Source of the DNA: JANQPX01 sp965222015
GTDB lineage: Bacteria; Pseudomonadota; Alphaproteobacteria; Geminicoccales; Geminicoccaceae
Direction: 5' to 3'
Assembly (NCBI GenBank): GCA_965222015.1
Contig: CBDCTL010000023.1
Coordinates: 744,001 to 808,000 of the forward strand
Length of the DNA: 64,000 nt
In this document: positions 26,672 to 34,847 of the stretch, piece after piece
How positions within the stretch are numbered: position 1 is the first letter of the stretch
How the letters are laid out: the number at the start of each line of letters is the position of its first letter
Notes under the pieces: generated by a model
The model's input: the letters and a program-made list of their open reading frames with translations, nothing else
The model's database searches: none
Told to the model about the DNA's origin: nothing
Program-made: the position numbers and the translations under genes

Positions 26672-27606
26672 AAAGCCGTGCTCTGTTCGTCGATGACGAA
26701 CCCCTTGTCCTCAGCGGCCTCAGACGCATGCTGCGGAGCCTCCGCCATGACTGGGATATGAGCTTCGCCAACTCCGGCCGGGAAGCGCTCGAACTGCTGG
26801 AGGCCGAAGACTTTGCCGTCGTCGTCTCCGACATGCGCATGCCCGAAATGGACGGCGCTTCGCTTCTGAACGAAGTCGCCGCACGGCACCCGGCCGTCGC
26901 GCGCCTGGTGCTCTCCGGTCACGCCGAACTTGATGCCATCCTGCGCGCCGTTCGCCCGGCCCATCAATTTCTTGCCAAACCCTGCGACCCGAAGCTGCTT
27001 GAGGGAGCGCTGCAGCGCATCCGCGAGATCGGCCTCGACCAAAGGACGAACGCGCTCCGCACGAGCCTCGGCACGCATCGACGCCTGCCGTCACCGTCGG
27101 CGACCATCGACGCACTTCGGGCAGCCCTCGAGGAATCGCCGGCCGATCTCGAGAAGGTCAGTGCGATCGTCAGCGATGACATCGCCCTATCGATCCAGCT
27201 TCTGCGCCTGGTGAACAGCGCCTTCTTCGGCCCGCCGACCCGGACGCTCGACCCGCGTCGGGCCGTGTCGGTTCTCGGCGCCGACATGCTGATGCGCCTC
27301 GTCGATGAAGTCGAGCTGTTCCGTGCGGTCGATGGCTCGGTCAGCCAGGGCGAGGCGGCCGTGGTCGCGCTCAATGACCAGGCCGCGACGGCAGCCGCCG
27401 CCTCGGCGTCCGACATCGATGCGCGGACCCGGACCATGCTGTCGTTCGCCGGGTCGCTTGCAGCGCTGGAAACACCGGAAACGCAGGGCGGCGAGGGCGA
27501 ACGGGCACTCGGCAGGCTTCTGCTCGCCTATTGGGGGCTGGACGTCGACATGAATGCGCTTTCAGCCTCGTCCGACGCCCGCCTTGCCGCCTTGCAGGAC
27601 GCCTGA
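26668..27606 (+). CDS. Response regulator with HDOD output domain
   Basis: This 312-residue protein has a receiver domain at residues 4-118 (LFVDDEP, VVSDMRMPEMDG with the phosphoacceptor Asp, and LAKPC). An HDOD-type helical domain follows from about residue 150 to 245, with SIQLLRLVNSAFFG and RAVSVLGADMLMRLV. HDOD proteins are related to HD phosphohydrolases but lack the catalytic metal ligands and usually act as signalling scaffolds. It overlaps the upstream kinase by four bases and is two bases from the next regulator, so it probably belongs to the same phosphorelay. Confidence 0.87.
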   Translation: MKSRALFVDDEPLVLSGLRRMLRSLRHDWDMSFANSGREALELLEAEDFAVVVSDMRMPEMDGASLLNEVAARHPAVARLVLSGHAELDAILRAVRPAHQFLAKPCDPKLLEGALQRIREIGLDQRTNALRTSLGTHRRLPSPSATIDALRAALEESPADLEKVSAIVSDDIALSIQLLRLVNSAFFGPPTRTLDPRRAVSVLGADMLMRLVDEVELFRAVDGSVSQGEAAVVALNDQAATAAAASASDIDARTRTMLSFAGSLAALETPETQGGEGERALGRLLLAYWGLDVDMNALSASSDARLAALQDA

Positions 27607-27608
27607 CC

Positions 27609-28823
27609 ATGGCAGCGAATCCATCCGATCTGCCGAAGGGCCGCATCCTGATCATCGACGATGAACGCAACGTCCTTCTCGGCCTGCGGCGGCAGCTGCA
27701 TCGGCGCTTCGACATCACGCTCGCCACCAGCGGTGACGAAGGCCTCGCCAAATTGCGGGAGAAGGGTCCGTTTGCGGTCGTCGTCTGCGACATGAACATG
27801 CCCGGCCGGACCGGCATCGAGGTTCTCGCGGATATCGGCGAACAGGTGCCTGACACGATCCGCATCATGCTCACCGGACAGGCCGACCTTTCGACGGCGA
27901 TGAACGCGGTCAATCATGGCAATATTTTCAGGTTTTTCACCAAGCCCTGCGCGACCGAGACGCTGGTCGCCGGCCTCGAAGCCGGTCTCGTGCAATATGA
28001 TCTGGTGACCGCGGAACGCGATCTTCTGAACAAGACGCTTTCAGGCAGCCTCAAGGTTCTGACCGACGTTCTCGGGCTGATCGATCCCGACAGCTTCGGC
28101 CGGACCGAACGGGCACAGCGCTGGTGCCGGACCATCGCCGAGGAGCTCGGCCTGAAACGCCATGCCTGGAAGCTCGAGACGGCCGCCATGCTGGCGCCGA
28201 TCGGGCTCGCGGCTCTGCCGTCCGACGTCGCCGAAAAGGCTCGATCCGGCAAGGACCTGACCCCGGTCGAGCGCGAGATGATCGATACAACCTCGGAAAC
28301 CGCCTACAAGCTGATCCGTAACATCCCGCGGCTGCACGAGGTCGCAACCTATGTTCAGTATCAGGGCAAGAACTTCGACGGATCGGGCTTCCCCGATGAT
28401 CGGCGCGCCGGCACAGACATTCCCGTCGGCGCTCGCATCATCAGAATCCTGAACGACGTCGTCCTCGCCGAGGAGAAAGGCTCAGACATACGTGATGCGC
28501 TCAAAGCGATGCAAAAGCGGGAAGACCTGTACGATCCAAAGCTGCTGAAACTGATCGTTCCGGTCGTCCTGAAGGACCAGCCGGACGAACTGGATGGGAA
28601 CCTCGAGGAAATCGAGGTCGATCTCGGTCAGCTCAGGGTCGGCGATGTGCTGCAGACCGCGATCATGGATCGACAGCAAGGCCAGCTCATCCTGGCGGCC
28701 GGCTCGGTCCTTTCGGAGCTCTACGTCAAACGCCTCGGCAACCTCCGGAAGCTACGAAAGCTGACGGAGCGCGTGAAGGTTCATCGACCGACGGAAGCAG
28801 CGGCTATGGCCGAGACGGGCTGA
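27609..28823 (+). CDS. Response regulator with degenerate HD-GYP domain
   Basis: This is a 404-residue protein. The receiver domain (residues 12-128) has LIIDDER, VVCDMNMPGR with the phosphoacceptor Asp, and FTKPC. The second domain matches HD-GYP phosphodiesterases in length and order, but the metal-binding HD pair is lost: where active enzymes have LLHDIGKI, this one has MLAPIGLA. The GYP signature is altered to GFP in the FDGSGFPD block. It is therefore probably catalytically dead toward c-di-GMP and regulatory, as known for HnoD of the H-NOX network. A C-terminal segment of about 80 residues follows (LGQLRVGDVLQT). Confidence 0.85.
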   Translation: MAANPSDLPKGRILIIDDERNVLLGLRRQLHRRFDITLATSGDEGLAKLREKGPFAVVVCDMNMPGRTGIEVLADIGEQVPDTIRIMLTGQADLSTAMNAVNHGNIFRFFTKPCATETLVAGLEAGLVQYDLVTAERDLLNKTLSGSLKVLTDVLGLIDPDSFGRTERAQRWCRTIAEELGLKRHAWKLETAAMLAPIGLAALPSDVAEKARSGKDLTPVEREMIDTTSETAYKLIRNIPRLHEVATYVQYQGKNFDGSGFPDDRRAGTDIPVGARIIRILNDVVLAEEKGSDIRDALKAMQKREDLYDPKLLKLIVPVVLKDQPDELDGNLEEIEVDLGQLRVGDVLQTAIMDRQQGQLILAAGSVLSELYVKRLGNLRKLRKLTERVKVHRPTEAAAMAETG

Positions 28824-28874
28824 CAGCCTGCAGGCCACGCCACCCCATTTCATTTTCTCATGGGAGTCCAGTCC

Positions 28875-29750
28875 ATGCGCAGAGCATCGATACCCCTTCT
28901 TCGGTGCGCCCTCGCTGGTGCCGCCTTCGCTCTCGCCTCGTGCGTCTGGCTGCCCCCTGCGTCCGCCGGGGCGGAGCTGACCTTCGGCGTCGTCCCGCAG
29001 CAATCCGCGAGCCGGCTCGCCCAGAACTGGGTGCCGGTCTTCGACCATCTGAGCGAGGAGACGGGCATGAAGATCCGCTTCGCGACGGCGAAGGACATTC
29101 CGACCTTCGAGGCCTGCCTTGCGCGCGGCGCCTACGATCTCGCCTATATGAACCCCTATCACTACACCACCTTTCACGATCTGGCGGGCTACGCAGCCTT
29201 CGCCCGGCAGGCGGAAAAGCGGCTTCGCGGCTTGATCGTGGTTCGCGCCGACAGCCATTTCGAACGGTTGGAAGAACTCGACGATCAGCCGATCGCCTTT
29301 CCGTCGCCGGCAGCGTTCGGGGCCAGCGTCATTCCGCGGGCCGAGATGAAGAGCCGGGCCATGGCCATACGGCCGGCCTATGTCAAATCCCACGATTCGG
29401 TCTATCGCGCCGTCATCGCCGGTCTCTTTCCTGCCGGAGGCGGCGTGCTGCGGACCTTCAACAATGTGCCCGAAGCCGATCGTGCGCAGCTTCGCGTGCT
29501 GTACCGGACCGACGCCTACACGCCCCATGCCTTCGCCGCCCATCCGAGGGTCGAGGCGCGCCTGGTCGACCGTCTCGCCGGGGCGATGACCGCCATGAAG
29601 GCGAAACGTCCAGCACTCCTGACGGCCATTGGCATGCGCGGCATTCAGCCTGCAGGGGATCCTGACTGGAACGATGTGCGCTCGCTTCGCCTGTCCCGGA
29701 GCCAGACCGAAATCACGCTCGGCGAACGGATCGCATGTCATTCCGGCTGA
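28875..29750 (+). CDS. PhnD-like periplasmic substrate-binding protein, probable sensor partner
   Basis: This 291-residue exported protein is of the PhnD/SsuA-type binding family. The sequence ALASC in the hydrophobic leader could be a lipobox; a signal-peptidase-I site after SAGA is the alternative. The fold signatures are TFGVVPQQSASRLAQNWVPVFDHLSEETGM, the YDLAYMNPYHYTTF block and the DDQPIAFPSP and SVYRAVIAG segments. No permease or ATPase genes of a phosphonate transporter are present. Instead, its 3' end overlaps a membrane histidine kinase by 16 bases, so it is more likely the ligand-sensing half of that kinase than a transport component. Confidence 0.83.
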   Translation: MRRASIPLLRCALAGAAFALASCVWLPPASAGAELTFGVVPQQSASRLAQNWVPVFDHLSEETGMKIRFATAKDIPTFEACLARGAYDLAYMNPYHYTTFHDLAGYAAFARQAEKRLRGLIVVRADSHFERLEELDDQPIAFPSPAAFGASVIPRAEMKSRAMAIRPAYVKSHDSVYRAVIAGLFPAGGGVLRTFNNVPEADRAQLRVLYRTDAYTPHAFAAHPRVEARLVDRLAGAMTAMKAKRPALLTAIGMRGIQPAGDPDWNDVRSLRLSRSQTEITLGERIACHSG

Positions 29751-31693
29751 AAACCGTTCTCGGCATCGCCTGCATCGAGGCGCTGCTGCTGACCATTCTC
29801 GTGATCAGCGGGCTGAACTATCTCAGCAGTTCGAACGCGGCGCAGCTGGAGCAGCGTGCAGCGACGACCGCGAAGCTGGTGGCGACCATGACCGGCGATG
29901 CCGTGATCGCCGTCGATCTCGCTACGCTCGACGTCCTGGTCGATCAGGCGCTGAGCAATCCCGACCTTGTCTATCTGCGCATCCGCTCCACCAACGGCAC
30001 TGTGCTGAGCGAAGGCGGCGAGGCCGAAGCGCTTCAAGCCCCTTTCGTCGAGGACCAGACGATCGAGGCAGCCCGGTCCGATCAGAGGCTCGACGTCAGC
30101 GCACCGATCACGATCGCGGGTTCGGCATTCGGCAGTGTCGAGATCGGCCTTTCGACCGCCACGCTGGACACGACCTTTGGCGACGCCCTGGTCTGGATGG
30201 TCGGCATCGCGCTTTCCGAGATGATCCTGGTGGCGCTTCTCGGCCTGGCGCTCGGCCACTATCTGACCCGGCAGCTGATGATGCTGAAACGCGGCGCCAA
30301 GCAGGTGGCGAGCGGCGATTTCGGCTACCAGATCCCGATCGAAGGAGGCGACGAGCTCGCCGAGACGGCCGACAGCTTCAACAGCATGTCGACCGCCCTT
30401 GCCCGCTATGCGGAGATCGCTGAAGAGGAACGCCGAAAGGCGGAAGAGGGCCGGGAACTGGCCGAGAGCACGCTCAAGGATGCACTCGACAGCATGCGCG
30501 ACCACGTGCTGGTGATCGGCGAGGAGGGCAAAATCCTTCTCGCCAATCGGAGCTACAGGACGCTCTATTGCGAAGGCACCTATCCATCGAGCGCCGAGGA
30601 GGCCTTCGCCGCCGAAGCCGAGATGAATGACGGTCATGCGGGTGACTATGTCGCAACGCGCCTGCAACGATTGGCCACCCCGTCGCAGGACTCTCGCTGG
30701 GAGGCAAGGCTGGCCGACGCGCGGCACCTCCTGATCGCGCAGCAGCCCATGTCGAAAGGCGGCGTGGTGGTCGTGCAGACGGATGTCAGCGAGCTCTATC
30801 AAGCGCTCGAACAGAACCGGCAATTGCAGCGAGAGCTCATCCAACGGCAGAAGACAGAGGCCATCGGCACGCTTGCAGGCGGTCTCGCGCATGAAATCAA
30901 CACGCCGGTGCAGGTCATCGCCGACAATGCCGCCTTCGTCGCCGAGGCGATCGGAGAGATCGTCCAGATGGTCGACAGGCTGTCCGATGGCGGCGCGATC
31001 GACCGGTTCGAGATCGAAAAACAGCTCGAGGCGATCGACTGGGCCTTCGTCAAGGACGAAATCCCGCAAGCGCTCGCCGACATGGCCGATGGCACCGGAC
31101 GCGTGCGCGACCTGATCCAGACCTTCAAGCAATTCGCCAAACCTGACGGCACGGCGATAAGTCTGGTCGATCTCGCCGATGTCGTGGCATCCGCCATCGA
31201 CGAGACAAGACATGTCTGGACACCCGTTGCCGACATCCAGACCGACATCCCCGAGCACATGCCGCCCGTGCCCTGCCAGATCGACCAGATCAGGCAGGTT
31301 CTTCGCCACCTGATCGTCAACGCGGCGCACGCCATCGAAGATCGGGGCGCAGGCGAACCGGGCATCATCTCGATCGGCTTTGCCCATGATCGCGCAAAGG
31401 TCATGGTCAAGGTCGAAGACAATGGGTGCGGCATCCCGCCCGAGCACCTCGATCGCATCTATGACGTGCTCTTCACCACCAAGGAGCCGGGCCGCGGCAG
31501 CGGCCAGGGCCTCGCTCTATCCCACATGTTCGTCACCCGAGGCCATGGCGGCCAGATCCGTGTTAACTCCAAGCCAGGGAAAGGGACGTGCTTCACGATC
31601 AGCCTTCCTCTTGGCGTCAGCCGGTCGACTGACACAAACAGCGATTGGATGCAGCCATTGTCGGCAGACGAAAAGGCAAAAGCCGTTGTGTGA
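29735..31693 (+). CDS. Membrane-bound sensor histidine kinase (TM-periplasmic-TM-HAMP-PAS-HK)
   Basis: This is a 652-residue protein. Transmembrane helix one (residues 7-28) is followed by a periplasmic domain of about 120 residues, helix two (about 152-175), and a HAMP linker (LTRQLMMLKRGAKQVASGDFGY). A PAS-like domain spans about 248-355. The phosphoacceptor His is in GGLAHEINTPVQVIADN near residue 388. The ATPase domain has HLIVNAAHAIED, DNGCGIPPEH and GSGQGLAL. The gene overlaps the PhnD-like gene, suggesting that ligand-loaded binding protein docks on the periplasmic domain. It has no attached receiver and probably signals to the adjacent response regulators. Confidence 0.88.
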   Translation: MSFRLKTVLGIACIEALLLTILVISGLNYLSSSNAAQLEQRAATTAKLVATMTGDAVIAVDLATLDVLVDQALSNPDLVYLRIRSTNGTVLSEGGEAEALQAPFVEDQTIEAARSDQRLDVSAPITIAGSAFGSVEIGLSTATLDTTFGDALVWMVGIALSEMILVALLGLALGHYLTRQLMMLKRGAKQVASGDFGYQIPIEGGDELAETADSFNSMSTALARYAEIAEEERRKAEEGRELAESTLKDALDSMRDHVLVIGEEGKILLANRSYRTLYCEGTYPSSAEEAFAAEAEMNDGHAGDYVATRLQRLATPSQDSRWEARLADARHLLIAQQPMSKGGVVVVQTDVSELYQALEQNRQLQRELIQRQKTEAIGTLAGGLAHEINTPVQVIADNAAFVAEAIGEIVQMVDRLSDGGAIDRFEIEKQLEAIDWAFVKDEIPQALADMADGTGRVRDLIQTFKQFAKPDGTAISLVDLADVVASAIDETRHVWTPVADIQTDIPEHMPPVPCQIDQIRQVLRHLIVNAAHAIEDRGAGEPGIISIGFAHDRAKVMVKVEDNGCGIPPEHLDRIYDVLFTTKEPGRGSGQGLALSHMFVTRGHGGQIRVNSKPGKGTCFTISLPLGVSRSTDTNSDWMQPLSADEKAKAVV

Positions 31694-32286
31694 TGATTGC
31701 TGCTGGCTAGCCGCTGAAGGGGTTCGTTCAAGGGAGCCAGTCAAACTCTCGATGTTGTTCGGACGAACGCTTGTCTTACATCAATCAGCAACAACGTTTG
31801 GCCGGGTCCACCCGTCATCAGCGTCAAGCCATCGCCCAAGGGCTCGGCTACACCGGCCTTGACCCGGACGACGGGCGCGCTCTGGACCTGCCCCGCTTCG
31901 GTGGAGAGTTGATGGCTTGGCTTCAGTGCAGCGTGGTCGGGGTCATGTTGTCCTCCTGTTGGGTTGTAGAGCGATACCCATATGGAAGCTACGCAGACAG
32001 TTTCCCGGCTTAGGGACCTCATTCTAGCAGCTGTCACTTGCTGCCAGGGCTATCGGATCACAGCACGACCATTCAAGAGTCGGTTTTTGGGGTGCCAGAA
32101 ATCGTTATTTGCACAAGGCTCAAGGTCCGCAAGCAAGCGATAGCTCGCCATTTTGGCTTGAACACGTACTCAATAAATGAAAAAAGCGCATACATATCAA
32201 TGGGTTGACAGTTTTCTTGAGGATTTGAAAAAATCACAAAAATTCTTTGATATCAGGGCGTTAAGCGTTCTATAAGTGTGGCCCGG
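31694..32286. other. Non-coding or decayed stretch between kinase gene and IS630
   Basis: Neither strand of these 593 bases gives a convincing protein. Short open frames have no recognisable motif, and the right half (about 32150-32280) is AT-rich. In many bacteria recR is preceded by dnaX and a ybaB-type gene; neither is here, so this may be debris left by rearrangement around the IS630 element. Confidence 0.5.
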
Positions 32287-32312
32287 TGTCCTGATCGAGA
32301 AATTCGTTGGAT
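32287..32312 (+). repeat. IS630 left terminal inverted repeat
   Basis: This 26-base end pairs with the right end over 21 of 26 positions. The outer blocks TGTCCTGAT and the inner blocks TTCGTT and GAT match exactly. Confidence 0.85.
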
Positions 32313-32341
32313 CATACGTCTTGGATTTGGAGGGATGATGG

Positions 32342-33481
32342 ATGGGCAAACCGGCGGTTACGATTGAGCTGAGGAACGAGCAGCGGGCTGAGTTGGAACG
32401 CCTGGTGCGACGTCGTCAGACGGCGCGGGGTCTGGCGCGGCGTGCCGAGATCGTGCTTTTGGCTGCCGACGGCTTTCAGAACAAGGAGATCGTCACGCGT
32501 CTTGGCAAAGACGCCAACACCGTGGGCAAGTGGCGTCGCCGTTTTGCTGAACATGGCCTTGATGGTCTTTACGACGAGCCTCGTCCCGGCACGCCACGTA
32601 AGATCGGCGATGATGAGATTGCGGAGACAGTCAGAAAGACCCTTGAAGAAACGCCGGCCGATGCGACCCACTGGTCGCTACGCAGCATGGCCAAAGTCAC
32701 CGGCTACGCGCCTTCGACCATCCATCGGATCTGGCAGGCCTTTGGTCTTCAGCCCCATCGCAGCGAGGCCTTCAAGCTCTCCACCGACCCTTTTTTCGTC
32801 GAGAAGGTGCGGGACATTGTCGGGCTCTATCTCGATCCGCCCGAGCGCGCCTTGGTGCTGTGCGTCGATGAAAGTGAGGGGCGAGAAGCGCCGAACCAGA
32901 TCCAAGCACTTGATCGGACCCAGCCCCTCCTACCAATGAGACCAGGCCAGGCTGAACGGCGTACCCATGACTATAAGCGGCACGGGACCACGTCGCTGTT
33001 CGCCGCACTCGACATTGCAACCGGCAAGGTGATCGGACGGTGCTTCAAGCAGCACCGGGCCAAGGAATTTCTGACGTTTCTGCGTGAGATCGATGCCAAC
33101 GTGCCTGACGATCTCAATGTCCATCTCGTCACGGATAACTATGCCACCCACAAGACCCCGGCCATCCGAAGGTGGCTCGCCAAACGGCCTCATTGGCATG
33201 TCCACTTCACCCCGGCTGGGGCCTCATGGCTGAACCAGGTCGAGCGCCTGTTTGCCCTGTTGACCGAAAAACAGCTGAGACGCGGTGTCCATCGCTCCAC
33301 GCAAGAGCTTGAACAGACCATCCAGAATTACATCGACACCGTCAATGACGATCCCAAACCCTTCCGATGGACGAAGTCTGCAGACGACATTCTGGCAAAC
33401 ATCAAGCGATTCTGTACCAGAACCATTCAGACAGCTGAACGGCAAAAAGAAATCGAACGAACTTCGGAATCAGGACAGTAG
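32342..33481 (+). CDS. IS630-family transposase
   Basis: This is a 379-residue DDE transposase. A helix-turn-helix region near residues 30-80 (EIVTRLGKDANTVGKWRRRFAEHG) is followed by a second one (SMAKVTGYAPSTIHRIWQAFG). The catalytic blocks are LCVDES near residue 178 (first Asp), LVTDNYATHKT (second Asp) and GASWLNQVERLFALLTEK (Glu). Related enzymes usually read CVDEKSQIQAL; here about six extra residues (SEGREAPNQ in place of KSQ) follow the first catalytic Asp, which may impair activity. The stop codon TAG is formed by the TA that follows the element plus one flanking G. Confidence 0.88.
   Translation: MGKPAVTIELRNEQRAELERLVRRRQTARGLARRAEIVLLAADGFQNKEIVTRLGKDANTVGKWRRRFAEHGLDGLYDEPRPGTPRKIGDDEIAETVRKTLEETPADATHWSLRSMAKVTGYAPSTIHRIWQAFGLQPHRSEAFKLSTDPFFVEKVRDIVGLYLDPPERALVLCVDESEGREAPNQIQALDRTQPLLPMRPGQAERRTHDYKRHGTTSLFAALDIATGKVIGRCFKQHRAKEFLTFLREIDANVPDDLNVHLVTDNYATHKTPAIRRWLAKRPHWHVHFTPAGASWLNQVERLFALLTEKQLRRGVHRSTQELEQTIQNYIDTVNDDPKPFRWTKSADDILANIKRFCTRTIQTAERQKEIERTSESGQ
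33452..33477 (-). repeat. IS630 right terminal inverted repeat
   Basis: Reverse complement begins TGTCCTGAT and matches the left end at 21 of 26 positions. It lies within the last codons of the transposase gene. Confidence 0.85.
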
Positions 33482-33500
33482 AGCCGAGGCAATCAAGGAT

Positions 33501-34115
33501 ATGGCCAGCCGCACGCTGGACGAGCTGATCGATCTCCTGTCGAAGCTGCCCGGGCTCGGGCCGCGTTCGGCGAAGCGCGCGGCGCTTCATCTTCTGAAGA
33601 ACCGGGACACGGCCATGCGCCGGCTCGCGACGACGCTCGCCAAGGCGGCGGCCGACGTCCGCCAGTGCTCGGCCTGCGGCAATCTGGACGACGTCGATCC
33701 CTGCGCCATCTGCGCGGATCCGAAGCGCGACGACACCCAGATCTGCGTGGTCGAGGCGGTCGACGATCTCTGGGCGGTCGAACGCTCGGGCCTGTTTCGC
33801 GGCCGCTATCACGTGCTCGGCGGCACCCTTTCCGCGATCGACGGCATCGGGCCCGAGGAGCTGGGCGTCGAGCGGCTGCTGACGCGCCTGGAAAGCGGCG
33901 TCGAGGAAGTGATCCTGGCCACCTCGGCCACCGTCGACGGCCAGACCACCGGGCACTATCTCGCGGACAGGCTGGCGGCCTCACCCGTCGCGATCACCCG
34001 CCTCGCCCATGGCGTGCCGGTCGGCGGCGAGCTCAACTATCTCGACGACGGCACGCTCGGCGCGGCGCTGAGGGCGAGGCGGCCGGTGGAACGCCGGCAG
34101 GACGATCCCGCATGA
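33501..34115 (+). CDS. recR: Recombination protein RecR
   Basis: This 204-residue protein acts with RecF and RecO in daughter-strand gap repair. It has a helix-hairpin-helix N terminus (LLSKLPGLGPRSAKRAALHLL), the four-Cys zinc finger CSACGNLDDVDPCAIC near residue 55, and a Toprim domain containing CVVEAVDDLWAVE and GRYHVLGG. The C-terminal region includes ITRLAHGVPVGGELNYLDDGTL. The ATG is preceded by AAGG. It is only 23 bases from the IS630 right end, so its normal upstream promoter has been replaced or displaced; transcription may come from the transposase gene, which reads in the same direction. Confidence 0.95.
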   Translation: MASRTLDELIDLLSKLPGLGPRSAKRAALHLLKNRDTAMRRLATTLAKAAADVRQCSACGNLDDVDPCAICADPKRDDTQICVVEAVDDLWAVERSGLFRGRYHVLGGTLSAIDGIGPEELGVERLLTRLESGVEEVILATSATVDGQTTGHYLADRLAASPVAITRLAHGVPVGGELNYLDDGTLGAALRARRPVERRQDDPA

Positions 34116-34183
34116 GCGCGCTTGACGCCGGCGCGCCGTCTGCCTACGCCTGACGCGCGTTCCGAAACCTGCATCCCGCATCG

Positions 34184-34690
34184 ATGGCCATACTCGACAT
34201 CATCCTCGCCCCCGATCCGCGTCTTTCCACCGTCTGTGAGCCGGTGGCGGCGATCGACGACGCGCTTCAGGCGACCATGGACGACATGCTCGAGACCATG
34301 TACGCAGCACCGGGTATCGGGCTCGCTGCACCGCAGATCGGCCTGCTCAGGCGCTTGTTCGTGGTCGATGTCGGCGAGGACGACGCACGCGACCCCCGCT
34401 TCTTCGTCAATCCCGAGATCACCGGGCGTTCGGAGAGTACCAGCGTCTACGAGGAGGGCTGTCTCAGCCTGCCGAAGCAGTTCGGCGACGTCGAACGGGC
34501 GGAGAGTATCAGCCTCCTCTACCAGGATCGAACGGGCGAGCCCCGCACCCTCGAAGCCGACGGCATGCTCGCCCGCTGCATTCAGCACGAGATGGACCAT
34601 CTCGACGGCGTGCTGTTCGTGGACCATCTGTCCGCGCTGAAGCGGAAGATGATTCTTCGTCGCATGGCCAAGGTGAAACGCGGACGCTGA
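34184..34690 (+). CDS. def: Peptide deformylase (first copy)
   Basis: This is a 168-residue Fe/Zn metallo-deformylase that removes the formyl group from nascent N termini. The three family motifs are present: GIGLAAPQIG near residue 45, EEGCLSLP near residue 92 (Cys ligand) and QHEMDHLDG near residue 135 (two His ligands and catalytic Glu). The spacing and C-terminal basic tail (RMAKVKRGR) fit type-1 bacterial enzymes. It lies upstream of fmt, as in many bacteria, so formylation and deformylation genes are clustered. A second deformylase gene is present farther along the window. Confidence 0.95.
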   Translation: MAILDIILAPDPRLSTVCEPVAAIDDALQATMDDMLETMYAAPGIGLAAPQIGLLRRLFVVDVGEDDARDPRFFVNPEITGRSESTSVYEEGCLSLPKQFGDVERAESISLLYQDRTGEPRTLEADGMLARCIQHEMDHLDGVLFVDHLSALKRKMILRRMAKVKRGR

Positions 34691-34847
34691 ACGGCCGGCT
34701 GCCCGTGCCCAGGCGTGCCGATCGGCAACCTGAACCCTTGGCTTTTGGCGGCCGGAGGCTTATCACGGGGATAAGCGGTACAATCCGAAGTCAGGTCGTC
34801 TCGGACGGCCGGTCACCTTGGGAGATCAAGCGCGTGATGCGGTCGGC

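Larger units (their letters stand above)
32287..33478 (+). mobile_element. IS630-family insertion sequence
   Basis: A complete-looking element of about 1.19 kb is bounded by inverted repeats and carries one transposase gene. A TA dinucleotide, the expected IS630 target, directly follows the right end at 33479-33480. The bases left of the left end are GG, so a clean TA duplication is not visible and the left flank may have been altered. The right end lies only 23 bases before the recR start codon. Confidence 0.82.

Noticed and set aside
27609..28823. Active HD-GYP c-di-GMP phosphodiesterase
   Set aside because: The metal-binding HD pair is replaced by AP and the GYP motif is altered.
28875..29750. 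Phosphonate ABC transporter component
   Set aside because: No permease or ATPase gene is adjacent; the gene overlaps a sensor kinase instead.
18184..31693. Prophage or integrative element inserted at tRNA-Leu
   Set aside because: No integrase, no phage structural or conjugation genes, and no repeat of the tRNA 3' end was found.
31741..32037. Small minus-strand gene between the kinase and IS630
   Set aside because: No recognisable domain, no good ribosome site, and overlapping frames on both strands are equally open.
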